The notes beneath the pieces were generated by a model. The model had not been told where the DNA came from. It made no database searches and saw only the letters and a program-made list of their open reading frames with translations. From the NCBI GenBank assembly GCA_904502285.1, contig CAJGEC010000007.1, positions 12,613 through 76,612 of the forward strand: a stretch of 64,000 nt of DNA, read 5' to 3'. The position numbers and the translations under genes were made by a program. Source of the DNA: an uncultured Alistipes sp. (GTDB lineage: Bacteria; Bacteroidota; Bacteroidia; Bacteroidales; Rikenellaceae). Shown here piece after piece: positions 1 through 8,328 of this stretch (position 1 is its first letter; the number at the start of each line of letters is the position of its first letter).

Positions 1-612
1 CAACAGCGGAATGATAGATTTCGATGTGATGTCGAGCATAAGAATCTCAAGCACGAAGACTACACCCGTAATTGGGGCTTTGAAGACCGCAGCCACCGCA
101 GCACCAGCACCACAGCAGAGCAACAGCGTGATGTTTTTGTAGTTCAGACGTGCCAATTTGCCAATATTTGAGCCGATGGCAGCACCCGTAAGAACGATAG
201 GTGCCTCAGGACCCACAGAACCACCAAATCCGATTGTTGTAGCACCACCCACAACCGAAGTCCAGCAGTTGTGGCTCTTGATGCGAGAGTCGTTGCGCGA
301 CATAGCGTAAAGCACACGTGTAACACCCTCCGAGATACCATCCTTTACGATATACTTCACAAAGAGTGTTGCGAGGATGATACCTATAGCGGGGTAGACC
401 AAGTAGAGCCATTGTGCCTGGTCGGCAGGGGTCCACGATGTCAGCAGATGGGTGATGGTGTGGAGCAGAGTGTTGAATATGAAGGCTACAACACCAGCGC
501 ACAATCCCACGAGAATAGCAAGAATTGCCATCGTCTGTGAGTTCGTGAGGCGACGGGTGAGAGCCAAATATCCTTGGTAGATATACTCCTTTATGTTTTG
601 AATTGTAGCCAT
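1..612 (-). CDS. ClC-family chloride channel/transporter, N-terminal part (cut by window edge)
   Basis: The first 204 codons of an inner-membrane ClC-type anion channel or antiporter; the gene continues past the left edge. From the ATG at 612 there is a short polar N-terminus, hydrophobic segments near residues 27-50 and 70-88, the ClC filter motif GSVGPEAP at 131-138, and the Ala/Gly-rich helix followed by APITGVVFVLEI at 179-190, which matches the second ClC signature. In classical ClC proteins the filter reads GREGP and its Glu is the gate; here that position is Val (residue 133). The gene lies 33 bp downstream of trpS on the same strand, with no terminator or promoter seen between them, so it is probably co-transcribed with trpS. 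The family call is firm; whether it is a channel or an exchanger is not known. Confidence 0.9.
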   Translation of the reverse strand, partial: MATIQNIKEYIYQGYLALTRRLTNSQTMAILAILVGLCAGVVAFIFNTLLHTITHLLTSWTPADQAQWLYLVYPAIGIILATLFVKYIVKDGISEGVTRVLYAMSRNDSRIKSHNCWTSVVGGATTIGFGGSVGPEAPIVLTGAAIGSNIGKLARLNYKNITLLLCCGAGAAVAAVFKAPITGVVFVLEILMLDITSKSIIPLL

Positions 613-645
613 TGGTTTTAAGTTGGGTTGAAACCTCTTTTTCGC

Positions 646-1770
646 TTACTCCTTGCGATACTCCGCAGCCTGATGCTCGATGAGTTCTCTATCCTCGAAG
701 TAGTTTATGCGCATAGCGCGACGAACCTCCTCAAGGGTCTCCTGCGCTGTGGCACGAGCCTCATCGGAGCCCTTACGAAGAATGTCGTAGACCTCCTCGA
801 TATGCTGCTCGTAGTACTTGCGACGCTCACGAATAGGCTCAAGCATCTCTTCCAATACGGCGATGAGCAACTTCTTACACTTTACATCGCCCAAGCCACC
901 ACGACGGTAGTGGTCCTTCAAGGCATCGAGATTCTCATATTCGGGCAAGTACTTAGCGAAATGCTCAGGGCGAGAGAAGGCATCGAGGTATGTGAATACG
1001 CAGTTACCCTCAACCTTTCCTGGGTCTGTAATCTTGAGGTGGTCAGGGTCGGTGTACATACTCATCACCTTCTTCTTGACCTCTTCTGGAGAGTCTGAGA
1101 GATAGATGCAGTTGCCCAGCGACTTCGACATCTTAGCCTTGCCATCAGTTCCTGGAAGACGGAGGCAAGCAGAGTTTGTTGGGAGCATAATTTCTGGCTC
1201 GACGAGTGTCTCGCCATAGACAGAGTTGAACTTATGCACAATCTCGCGAGTCTGCTCAATCATAGGCTCCTGGTCGGCACCCACAGGTACGGTAGTAGCC
1301 TTGAACGCAGTGATGTCTGCAGCCTGAGAGATAGGGTAGGTGAAGAAGCCTACTGGCGTACCCTTGCGCTGCAAGTTCTCCTCTTCGGCGCCATTCTCTG
1401 CAAAACCTCTCAACTGAATCTCGGCCTTCACCGTTGGGTTGCGCTGTAGACGCTGAACGGTGACGAGATTCATATAGTAGAATGCCAACTCGGTTAGTTC
1501 TGCTACGTACGACTGAATGAAGATGGTTGAACGAGTGGGGTCGATACCACAAGAGAGGTAGTCCAATGCCACCTCGATAATGTTGTCTCGCACCTTGTCG
1601 GGGTTGTCTGCATTATCGGTGAGGGCCTGAGCATCTGCAATCATAATAAAAATCTTGTCGTAGAGTCCAGAGTTCTGCAACTCTACGCGACGGCCAAGTG
1701 AGCCGACGAAGTGTCCTAAATGAAGTTTGCCCGTTGGGCGATCTCCTGTAAGTATTATCTTCTTTCCCAT
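646..1770 (-). CDS. trpS: Tryptophanyl-tRNA synthetase
   Basis: Class I aminoacyl-tRNA synthetase that charges tRNA-Trp in the cytoplasm. The 374-residue product has the HIGH-type motif HLGH at 17-20, directly after TGDRPTGKL, and the KMSKS loop at 213-217. Both are intact and the length is slightly above the usual 330-350. A charged stretch near residues 120-136 between the two signatures may be a lineage-specific loop. The ATG at 1770 places HLGH at the expected distance from the N-terminus. The gene is divergent from oxyR and heads a likely two-gene unit with the ClC gene. Its leader can form two competing hairpins (see the 1801-1833 entry). Confidence 0.97.
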   Translation of the reverse strand: MGKKIILTGDRPTGKLHLGHFVGSLGRRVELQNSGLYDKIFIMIADAQALTDNADNPDKVRDNIIEVALDYLSCGIDPTRSTIFIQSYVAELTELAFYYMNLVTVQRLQRNPTVKAEIQLRGFAENGAEEENLQRKGTPVGFFTYPISQAADITAFKATTVPVGADQEPMIEQTREIVHKFNSVYGETLVEPEIMLPTNSACLRLPGTDGKAKMSKSLGNCIYLSDSPEEVKKKVMSMYTDPDHLKITDPGKVEGNCVFTYLDAFSRPEHFAKYLPEYENLDALKDHYRRGGLGDVKCKKLLIAVLEEMLEPIRERRKYYEQHIEEVYDILRKGSDEARATAQETLEEVRRAMRINYFEDRELIEHQAAEYRKE

Positions 1771-1800
1771 TGTATTAGTGTATTATCATTCATAATTTGT

Positions 1801-1833
1801 CGAGCCTACCTTTGGTATATTACGCTCGTAGGC
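1801..1833 (-). promoter_or_regulatory. trpS leader with two mutually exclusive hairpins
   Basis: On the transcribed (minus) strand, GCCTAC (1833-1828) can pair with GTAGGC (1809-1804), while CGAGC (1828-1824) can pair with GCTCG (1805-1801). The two stems share bases at both ends, so only one can form at a time. The element lies between the predicted trpS promoter and the start codon. No regulatory role is demonstrated. Confidence 0.35.
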
Positions 1834-1835
1834 GA

Positions 1836-1843
1836 CAAAAATA
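1836..1843 (-). promoter_or_regulatory. Predicted trpS -7 box
   Basis: TATTTTTG on the minus strand fits the Bacteroidota -7 consensus TAnnTTTG, 66 bp before the trpS ATG. No clear -33 TTTG is seen at the usual spacing. Confidence 0.4.
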
Positions 1844-1873
1844 GGAAAAATTTGGCAATTTTACTATAGAGAC

Positions 1874-1904
1874 TTGACTAATATAGATTTTTTTTATAAT
1901 TTTG
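1874..1904 (+). promoter_or_regulatory. Predicted oxyR promoter
   Basis: TTG at 1874-1876, then 20 bp, then TAATTTTG at 1897-1904: the Bacteroidota -33/-7 arrangement. The start would lie about 25 bp before the oxyR ATG. Confidence 0.5.
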
Positions 1905-1935
1905 CCTATGCGAAACGAAGATAACTTATAATGTT

Positions 1936-2835
1936 ATGACTATAATCCAGCTTGAATATCTTATGGCAGTGGCGAATTGCGGTAGTTTTTCTGTCGCTGC
2001 GGAGCATTGTTTTGTCACACAGCCATCGCTCTCTATGCAGATTAAGGCGTTGGAGGAGGAGCTTGGCGTAATTCTCTTGGACAGAACGAAGAAGCCTATC
2101 ATTCCAACGGCTGTTGGTGAGGTGGTTTTGGAGCAGGCGCGAGAGACATTACGCTCCTATAACTACATTCGTGAGTCGGTTGCAGAGATGCGAGGTGAGA
2201 CGGCAGGAAAGATGCGCTTAGGTGTTATTCCAACCATTGCTCCATACCTGTTGCATAAGTTTATCCCTCAGTTTATTAAGGAGTATCCACGCGTAGAACT
2301 TGAGATTCACGAGATGGTTACGGCCGATATTATCGAGGCGTTGAAGTGCGACCAGATTGATGCTGCGTTGGTGGCCTCTGGAACGTGCGGTGATGGCATC
2401 ACCGAACACGACCTCTTCAGCGACCATTTCTACGCCTATGTCTCGCCATCACACCCCCTCTTCGAGCGATCGAATATCCGCATCGAGGATATCGACTTCA
2501 AGGATTTTATCCTCTTGAGTCGAGGTAACTGTATGCGTGACCAGATATTTGAGTTGTGTCAGGCGGCCCACGATATTCCTTCCCATTTCTACTTCGAGTC
2601 GGGGTCGTTGGATACGCTAATGCGAATGGTCGATTGCACCTCGTGTATGACGATTATTCCGGAGATGGCATTGGAGTTTATCCCAGAGTCTCGCCGTAAT
2701 AGAGTGAAGAGTATTGCTAAGGGTGTGACCTCTCGTCGCGTTGCTTTGGCAGTTAGCCGTACGTATGTAAAACAGTCCATTGTTGAGGCTCTGCGTAAGA
2801 CAATCTTAGATTGCGTAGATCAGGAGAAGGTTTAG
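1936..2835 (+). CDS. oxyR: LysR-type peroxide sensor OxyR
   Basis: A 299-residue LysR-family regulator that senses hydrogen peroxide through a reversible disulfide and activates antioxidant genes. An N-terminal winged helix-turn-helix (about residues 1-60, with the CFVTQPSLSMQIKALEEELG recognition region) is followed by a periplasmic-binding-like effector domain from about residue 90. The diagnostic feature is GNCMRDQIFELC: the two cysteines are residues 199 and 208, the same numbers as the redox pair of E. coli OxyR. It is monocistronic, divergent from trpS, and followed by a strong terminator. No catalase or ahpC gene is adjacent, so its targets lie elsewhere. Confidence 0.95.
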   Translation: MTIIQLEYLMAVANCGSFSVAAEHCFVTQPSLSMQIKALEEELGVILLDRTKKPIIPTAVGEVVLEQARETLRSYNYIRESVAEMRGETAGKMRLGVIPTIAPYLLHKFIPQFIKEYPRVELEIHEMVTADIIEALKCDQIDAALVASGTCGDGITEHDLFSDHFYAYVSPSHPLFERSNIRIEDIDFKDFILLSRGNCMRDQIFELCQAAHDIPSHFYFESGSLDTLMRMVDCTSCMTIIPEMALEFIPESRRNRVKSIAKGVTSRRVALAVSRTYVKQSIVEALRKTILDCVDQEKV

Positions 2836-2862
2836 TTATGTAACTGACTTATTTTTAGATAA

Positions 2863-2904
2863 ATATAGTCCGACTGCACTATTGCTGTCGGGCTATATTT
2901 TTTT
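2863..2904 (+). terminator. Rho-independent terminator of oxyR
   Basis: Stem ATATAGTCCGAC (2863-2874) with GTCGGGCTATAT (2887-2898), one G-U pair, followed by a run of T. Confidence 0.85.
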
Positions 2905-3091
2905 GCATATTGTTTGGTTTTGGTGATTAGGTCAGCAACTGTAGTGTGCGACAAATAGAGTAGTTTATAATAGTTGATATTTTGCTCTTTTTTGTTCGGA
3001 TTTCTAAGGGTAAAATAGGGCAAGATTATTGTTTGGTGACTATTCTTTGGATGAATGGGGTAGTAATATTTCTTTTTTCGATTTTTTTTAC
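2905..3091. other. AT-rich intergenic stretch without a recognisable gene
   Basis: This is the body of the 352-bp gap between oxyR and rsfS. It is rich in T runs on the plus strand. A minus-strand open frame of 63 codons here has low-complexity Asn/Lys/Tyr composition and no promoter, and I do not believe it. I see no tRNA, repeat or conserved RNA. Confidence 0.5.
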
Positions 3092-3099
3092 TATCTTTG
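3092..3099 (+). promoter_or_regulatory. Predicted promoter of the rsfS-ftsH-cdsA operon
   Basis: TATCTTTG matches the -7 consensus and is followed by GC as at most promoters of this window. It implies a leader of roughly 80 nt before rsfS. Confidence 0.6.
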
Positions 3100-3187
3100 C
3101 GAGGATATTGTATCTTAGTTGTACGCTTGTGTGTAGTATGCGCGTGCGAAGATTTTGAATTAAATAGTTAAAAATAAGAGAGTTACT

Positions 3188-3547
3188 ATGGAGAATTTGG
3201 AGAAATTGATCAATGCGATAGTTGAGGCTATGGATGATAAAAAGGCAAAGGGTATTGTTTCGCTCGATTTGTCGGGTTTTGATGGTGCTATTTGTTCGAA
3301 CTTTGTTGTTTGTCATGCCGATTCAACAACTCAGGTTGATGCTATCTCATCGGGTATCGAGGAGAAGGTATTTGAGGTTATGGGTGAGTGGCCAGTGCGC
3401 GTTGAGGGTCGTCAGAACTCATTCTGGGTAGCAATGGACTATTCAGATGTTATCGTTCATATTTTCCAGACAGAGTTGCGCGAGTTTTATCGTCTTGAGG
3501 AGTTGTGGGCTGATGCTCCAATGAAGCGTTACGAGTTCGGCGAGTAA
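3188..3547 (+). CDS. rsfS: Ribosomal silencing factor RsfS
   Basis: A 119-residue member of the RsfS (Iojap, DUF143) family, which binds protein L14 on the large ribosomal subunit and blocks joining of the small subunit when nutrients are short. The whole length is the single RsfS domain, including the CSNFVVCHADS core strand and the WPVRVEG and FWVAMDYSDVIVHIF segments typical of the family. It is the first gene of a plus-strand run; ftsH starts 52 bp later with no terminator between. RsfS before FtsH is a common arrangement in Bacteroidota. Confidence 0.95.
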   Translation: MENLEKLINAIVEAMDDKKAKGIVSLDLSGFDGAICSNFVVCHADSTTQVDAISSGIEEKVFEVMGEWPVRVEGRQNSFWVAMDYSDVIVHIFQTELREFYRLEELWADAPMKRYEFGE

Positions 3548-3599
3548 TAAAATAGATTAGTAGTGCGTTTAATGCACATTGCTAATTTAATGCTTGAAT

Positions 3600-5594
3600 A
3601 TGAAAAAAGATAGGAAGCAGACCCTGCAGCCACGTTTTAATTTTATGTGGTTCTGGGCTTTGGTGGCCATAGTTATTATTGGCTACTCGATGATGGATAC
3701 TCCAAACACTCGTCCTGTGGAGGGTGATTGGAATATGGTTGATGAACTGGTTGAGAAGGGATGTGTTGAGCGCATTGAGGTTCGCGATAAGGAGGAGGCG
3801 AGTCTCTATTTGCGTCAAGATATGTTGGATTCATTGGCTAAGGATGAGCGTTTTGCTACGGTGCCGATGACAGGTGTTCAGGTTGTCTTTAATACTGGTG
3901 GCGATGTTCAGTATTTTGCTGAGCGCATTGCTACGGCTGAGGCTAAGGCCAAGGAGATTAACCCAGAGGTCGAGCCAGTAGTTGTGAAGTATGGTCGCAC
4001 TGAGAAGGGGTGGATGAGTTATATCCTTGAGTTCCTCCCTTGGCTAATCTTCATAGTGTTCTTTATCTTTATGATTCGCTCGATGACACGTGGTGCTGGT
4101 GGCGGTAAGGATATTATGAGTGTTGGCCGAGCTCGCACACAGACCTCAGATAAGGATGCTAAGGATAAGGTGACCTTCAAGGATGTTGCTGGTTTGGAGG
4201 AGGCTAAGATCGAGATTATGGAGATTGTAGACTTCCTCAAGAATGCTAAGCGCTATCAGGAGTTGGGTGCTAAGATTCCTAAGGGTGCGCTCTTGGCAGG
4301 CCCTCCAGGAACGGGTAAGACGTTGTTGGCTAAGGCTGTTGCTGGCGAGGCCAATGTGCCGTTCCTCTCGATTTCTGGTTCGGACTTCGTCGAGATGTTT
4401 GTGGGCGTTGGTGCTTCACGTGTTCGCGACCTCTTCGACCAGGCTAAGAAGGTAGCACCTTGTATCGTCTTCATCGACGAGATTGATGCTATTGGCCGTG
4501 CGCGAGGTAAGAATTCGGGCTTCTCTGGCAATGATGAGCGCGAAAATACGCTCAACCAGTTGCTTACCGAGATGGATGGTTTCCAGACCAATGCTGGTGT
4601 TATTGTCTTGGCGGCTACCAACCGTGTAGATATTTTGGATAAGGCCCTTATGCGTGCTGGTCGTTTCGACCGCCAGATTGAGGTGGGTCTACCCGATGTT
4701 AAGGAGCGCAAGGCGATCTTCGATGTACACCTTCGTAAGATAAAACTCGCTGAGGGTCTTGACAGGGAGTTCCTCGCTAAGCAGACTCCTGGCTTTGCTG
4801 GTGCCGATATCGCAAACGTATGTAACGAGGCTGCGCTCATCGCTGCACGTCATAAGAAGAGTTGTGTTACACAGGAGGATTTCCTTGCGGCTATCGATAG
4901 AATCGTAGGAGGTTTGGAGCGTAGAAATATGCCTATGACCCCCGTGGAGCGTCGCTCTACAGCTATTCACGAGGCGGGTCACGCTACGGTTATGTGGCGT
5001 TTAGAGCATTGCGATCCCGTACTCAAGATAACCATCATACCTCGTGGCCGTTCGTTGGGTGCTACGTGGTATCTCCCTGAGGAGAGGGTTAATCACAATG
5101 TCGAGCATTTTATGCATAAGCTATCTGGCTTGGTTGCGGGACGCGTTGCCGAGCAGGTGATTATGGATGTCACCTCTACGGGAGCATTGAACGACTTGGA
5201 GCGTACGTCGAAGACGGCTTATGCTATGGTGGCATACTACGGTATGAGTCCAAAGGTTGGTAATGTTAGCTTCTTTGATGCTACGGGTCAGCGTGATACC
5301 TTCACAAAACCATTCTCGGAGCGCACCGCAGAACTTATTGACGAGGAGGTTCGCCGTATCGTTGATGAGGCTGTGGCAAAGGCTCAAGAGATTGTGGTGG
5401 CCGAGCGCGAGAATATCGAGCGCCTCGCCGACCTGTTGCTTGAAAAGGAGACTATCTTTACTGAGGATATTGAGTCTATCTTGGGTAAGCCTGCTCAGCA
5501 TAAGGAGGAGACCGATACTCAGGAGAGTGTCGTTGTTGAGCCAGAGAGAGTTGAAGAGTCAGAGCAGAGCACTGAGGCTCAGGATAATAAGTAA
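3600..5594 (+). CDS. ftsH: ATP-dependent zinc metalloprotease FtsH
   Basis: A membrane-anchored AAA+ protease (664 residues) that extracts and degrades misfolded membrane proteins and some regulators. One transmembrane helix lies near residues 15-35 and another near 140-160, flanking a periplasmic domain. Then come Walker A GPPGTGKT at 234-241, Walker B VFIDEID, the second region of homology (ATNR...AGRFDRQ) and the zinc site HEAGH at 457-461. The C-terminal tail is acidic (Glu/Gln/Ser-rich) and lineage-variable. I take the ATG at 3600; a TTG two codons upstream is possible but less likely. The gene sits between rsfS and cdsA. In E. coli FtsH controls LpxC and so lipid balance, which makes the lipid-gene neighbours noteworthy. 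Confidence 0.97.
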   Translation: MKKDRKQTLQPRFNFMWFWALVAIVIIGYSMMDTPNTRPVEGDWNMVDELVEKGCVERIEVRDKEEASLYLRQDMLDSLAKDERFATVPMTGVQVVFNTGGDVQYFAERIATAEAKAKEINPEVEPVVVKYGRTEKGWMSYILEFLPWLIFIVFFIFMIRSMTRGAGGGKDIMSVGRARTQTSDKDAKDKVTFKDVAGLEEAKIEIMEIVDFLKNAKRYQELGAKIPKGALLAGPPGTGKTLLAKAVAGEANVPFLSISGSDFVEMFVGVGASRVRDLFDQAKKVAPCIVFIDEIDAIGRARGKNSGFSGNDERENTLNQLLTEMDGFQTNAGVIVLAATNRVDILDKALMRAGRFDRQIEVGLPDVKERKAIFDVHLRKIKLAEGLDREFLAKQTPGFAGADIANVCNEAALIAARHKKSCVTQEDFLAAIDRIVGGLERRNMPMTPVERRSTAIHEAGHATVMWRLEHCDPVLKITIIPRGRSLGATWYLPEERVNHNVEHFMHKLSGLVAGRVAEQVIMDVTSTGALNDLERTSKTAYAMVAYYGMSPKVGNVSFFDATGQRDTFTKPFSERTAELIDEEVRRIVDEAVAKAQEIVVAERENIERLADLLLEKETIFTEDIESILGKPAQHKEETDTQESVVVEPERVEESEQSTEAQDNK

Positions 5595-5622
5595 TTATTG
5601 ACAGATTAACAAGGGTAGAGCT

Positions 5623-6519
5623 ATGAGCGATAAACTTCGTAACCTGATAGTTAGAACATTGAGCGGTGCCGTGTTGTTGGCAATTGTTGTGGTAGCTGCC
5701 TATATGGGCTATTGGGGCTTCGGAACATTGATGCTTTTAATCACGGTGATAGGTGTTTGGGAGTTCTATAAACTTGTTGCAGCTAAGGGAGTAGAGCCAC
5801 AGCGAGGTTTAGGAATGCTTATCAGCACCATATATGTTTTGGGATGTGTAATCTCTTTAGGAGCGTGGGTTAATTACGTTGATAATGGTAAATTAGATTG
5901 GGTTGCTAAAGCAGTGTGCGAAGTAGGGTTGGTGGCTAGTTTCGTAGTTCTTGTAGTAGGCATAGCCCTTATCTTTGTACGTGAGGTATTCCTTGCTAAA
6001 AAGACCCCAATGCTTAATATAGCATCTACCATTATGGGAATCTTCTACGTGGCTGTACCTATGTCGTTGATGCTGACAGTGCCACTTATGCTCTCACCAC
6101 TTGGCTGGACTCCTCTGGTATTCCTCTTCTACCTCTTTATCGTCTGGGGTAACGATGTCTTTGCCTATTTGGTAGGTATCACCCTTGGTCGCCATAAGAT
6201 GTGTGAGCGCCTCTCGCCTAAGAAGTCGTGGGAGGGTTTCGTAGGAGGTGTCATAGGTGCTATGGTTATGGGTGCTGTGGGTGCCGTGGTCGTAGGTGGT
6301 AACCTCGGAGTATGGCTCGGTCTCTCTGTTGTGGTGTCGTTGTCGAGTGTGGTAGGCGACTTGGTGGAGTCGATGTTTAAGCGTGATGCAGGTGTCAAGG
6401 ACTCAGGTAATATCTTGCCTGGCCACGGTGGTATCCTCGACCGCTTCGATGCATTGATTCTCTCTGCCCCATTTGCATTTATCTACCTCCTTGTAGTTGT
6501 TGTAGTACCAAACTTATAA
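5623..6519 (+). CDS. cdsA: Phosphatidate cytidylyltransferase (CDP-diacylglycerol synthase)
   Basis: An integral membrane enzyme of 298 residues that makes CDP-diacylglycerol from CTP and phosphatidic acid, the branch point of phospholipid synthesis. It has many hydrophobic segments and the full CDP-diglyceride synthetase signature, starting at Ser250 and running through FKRDAGVKDSG to PGHGG near residue 270. It begins 28 bp after ftsH. The next gene, psd, acts two steps later in the same pathway; the intermediate phosphatidylserine synthase gene is not in this window. Confidence 0.95.
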   Translation: MSDKLRNLIVRTLSGAVLLAIVVVAAYMGYWGFGTLMLLITVIGVWEFYKLVAAKGVEPQRGLGMLISTIYVLGCVISLGAWVNYVDNGKLDWVAKAVCEVGLVASFVVLVVGIALIFVREVFLAKKTPMLNIASTIMGIFYVAVPMSLMLTVPLMLSPLGWTPLVFLFYLFIVWGNDVFAYLVGITLGRHKMCERLSPKKSWEGFVGGVIGAMVMGAVGAVVVGGNLGVWLGLSVVVSLSSVVGDLVESMFKRDAGVKDSGNILPGHGGILDRFDALILSAPFAFIYLLVVVVVPNL

Positions 6520-6548
6520 TCGAATACTAACCTAAAAAACTATACCTT

Positions 6549-7217
6549 ATGAAGATTAACAAAGAGGGATATATCATTATAGGCATCACAGGCCTTATAT
6601 GTCTTTCGATATGGTTGCTCGTCTACCTCTTTTTGGATACGCCGAGTGCCATAATGTGGTTTATGTCTATTTTCTTGCTCATCTTCTGGTTCTTCGTTGC
6701 AGCCTTCTTCCGTGAGCCACGACGTGTTCAGATTCACGATGAGGAGTTGATATTCTCGCCTTGCGATGGCCGTGTCGTTGTTACGGAGGTTGTCGAGGCC
6801 GACGAATATATAAGTGGCCCGATGCTTCAGATATCTATCTTTATGTCTGTTACCAACGTACACGTCAATTGGATGCCTGTGCCTGGAGAGGTGGAGTACT
6901 TCAAGCACCACCACGGCCGTTTCCTTGTGGCTTGGCACCCTAAGTCTTCTACCGAGAATGAGCGTACCACTACCGTTGTGCGCCATACCAGCGGTTGCAA
7001 GGTTCTTATCCGCCAGATTGCAGGCTTCGTGGCACGACGCATCGTAAACTACGTTAAGCCAGGCGATAAGGTGGATCAGAATAGCGTGTTGGGCTTCATC
7101 AAGTTTGGCTCACGTGTAGATTTGCTTATCCCTAAGGATGCTGAGTTGTTTGTTGAGATTGGTGACCCTGTCATCGGCTCGCAGACGCCTATCGCACGTC
7201 TGAAGCGTAATAAATAG
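6549..7217 (+). CDS. psd: Phosphatidylserine decarboxylase, short type
   Basis: A 222-residue pyruvoyl-dependent decarboxylase that converts phosphatidylserine to phosphatidylethanolamine. Two N-terminal hydrophobic segments (about residues 8-30 and 34-55) anchor it in the membrane. The self-cleavage site is the Gly187-Ser188 pair in the context IKFGSRVD; Ser188 would become the pyruvoyl group. The Cys-Asp-Gly segment FSPCDGRVV and the VTNVHVNW segment are typical of the short family. It lies 29 bp after cdsA and 14 bp before the permease gene, so it is clearly operonic. Confidence 0.93.
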   Translation: MKINKEGYIIIGITGLICLSIWLLVYLFLDTPSAIMWFMSIFLLIFWFFVAAFFREPRRVQIHDEELIFSPCDGRVVVTEVVEADEYISGPMLQISIFMSVTNVHVNWMPVPGEVEYFKHHHGRFLVAWHPKSSTENERTTTVVRHTSGCKVLIRQIAGFVARRIVNYVKPGDKVDQNSVLGFIKFGSRVDLLIPKDAELFVEIGDPVIGSQTPIARLKRNK

Positions 7218-7231
7218 AGGAGATACTTAGG

Positions 7232-8326
7232 ATGAACGTCGAGAGGATTATCAAGGGGGTGATATCTATTGCCATCATTGGCTTGGTCTTGGGCCTTGTG
7301 TGGTATTTTTGGCAGATAGTGTTATACATTATTCTGGCTGCAATTCTATCGCTCGTAGGTCGTCCTCTGGTAGTTAAGTTGTTGCGTATACGCCTGTTCA
7401 ATCACTCGATGTCGCGCACCTTAGCCGCGGCCATAACGCTCGTTGTTATGTGGGTGGTCGTTGGGCTTCTTTGTGCGCTCTTCATTCCGCTACTCTTTGG
7501 CAAGGTTCACGAGTTGGCGGCTATGGATTGGGATGGTGTCACTGCCGTTATAGAGTCCTCGATAAGCAACTTAAGAGTTATGCTTCAGCGTACATTCTCG
7601 TTGGAGTTCAACGACGTGGGCGATGCCTTCAAAAACTTTATATTGAACCTCGTAGATGTAGACTACGTGAAGACCTTTTCGAGTGTCGCTTCGGTGATTA
7701 AGAGTGCTGCCATAGCCTTCTTCTCGGTGTCGTTCATCACCTTCTATTTTATGAAGGAGGATGGTCTGTTCTACCGCCTTGTTGCAATCTTCTTCCCTGA
7801 TAAGTACCACACCAACGTATTCAATGCCTTGGACTCTATCACAACCCTTTTGTCGCGCTATTTTGGTGGCCTTATGGTTGAGAGTCTGTTGCTTATCGTG
7901 GTTATCTCGGTGGCGATGCTTATCTTCGGTATGAAGAGTAGCGATGCCCTTATTGTCGGCTTGCTTATCGGTGTGTTCAATCTTATACCATACGCTGGCC
8001 CTGTCATCGGCAGCTTCTTGTCGTTGTGCATCGCCATTATCTCACCTATCGAGGGAGATGTGTTACATACCGTGCTGATTCTCTGTTCAACGATTGCCGT
8101 TGTGAAGCTCATCGACGATTTTATTATACAGCCGACCATCTATTCCGATCGTGTGCAGGCTCACCCCTTGGAGATATTCTTATGTATCTCCATTGCGGGA
8201 TATGTCGCAGGTGTGTGGGGTATGCTCTTGGCCATTCCACTCTACACCATTTTGCGCGTCTTTGCCCGTGAGTTCTTCTCGGAGTATAGTTTAGTTAGGA
8301 AATTAACAAGTCAAATGACTAAGTAG
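7232..8326 (+). CDS. AI-2E family membrane transporter
   Basis: A 364-residue polytopic inner-membrane protein of the AI-2E (PF01594) family. Hydrophobic segments cluster near residues 8-45, 62-88, 150-175 and through the C-terminal half, separated by the soluble region near 90-145 that is usual for this family. The loop GLLIGVFNLIPYAGPVIG near residues 245-262 is the family signature. Members export varied substrates (autoinducer-2, sodium/protons, small organics), so no substrate can be assigned. Its TAG stop overlaps the start region of the flavokinase gene, which implies translational coupling. Confidence 0.88.
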   Translation: MNVERIIKGVISIAIIGLVLGLVWYFWQIVLYIILAAILSLVGRPLVVKLLRIRLFNHSMSRTLAAAITLVVMWVVVGLLCALFIPLLFGKVHELAAMDWDGVTAVIESSISNLRVMLQRTFSLEFNDVGDAFKNFILNLVDVDYVKTFSSVASVIKSAAIAFFSVSFITFYFMKEDGLFYRLVAIFFPDKYHTNVFNALDSITTLLSRYFGGLMVESLLLIVVISVAMLIFGMKSSDALIVGLLIGVFNLIPYAGPVIGSFLSLCIAIISPIEGDVLHTVLILCSTIAVVKLIDDFIIQPTIYSDRVQAHPLEIFLCISIAGYVAGVWGMLLAIPLYTILRVFAREFFSEYSLVRKLTSQMTK

Positions 8327-8328
8327 TG

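Noticed and set aside
1801..1833. Pseudoknot in the trpS leader
   Set aside because: The two stems share end bases and have no connecting loops, so both cannot form together; they are alternatives.
4256..4840. A 194-codon minus-strand open frame inside ftsH
   Set aside because: Ser/Arg/Pro-rich shadow of the AAA+ coding region; no evidence of expression.
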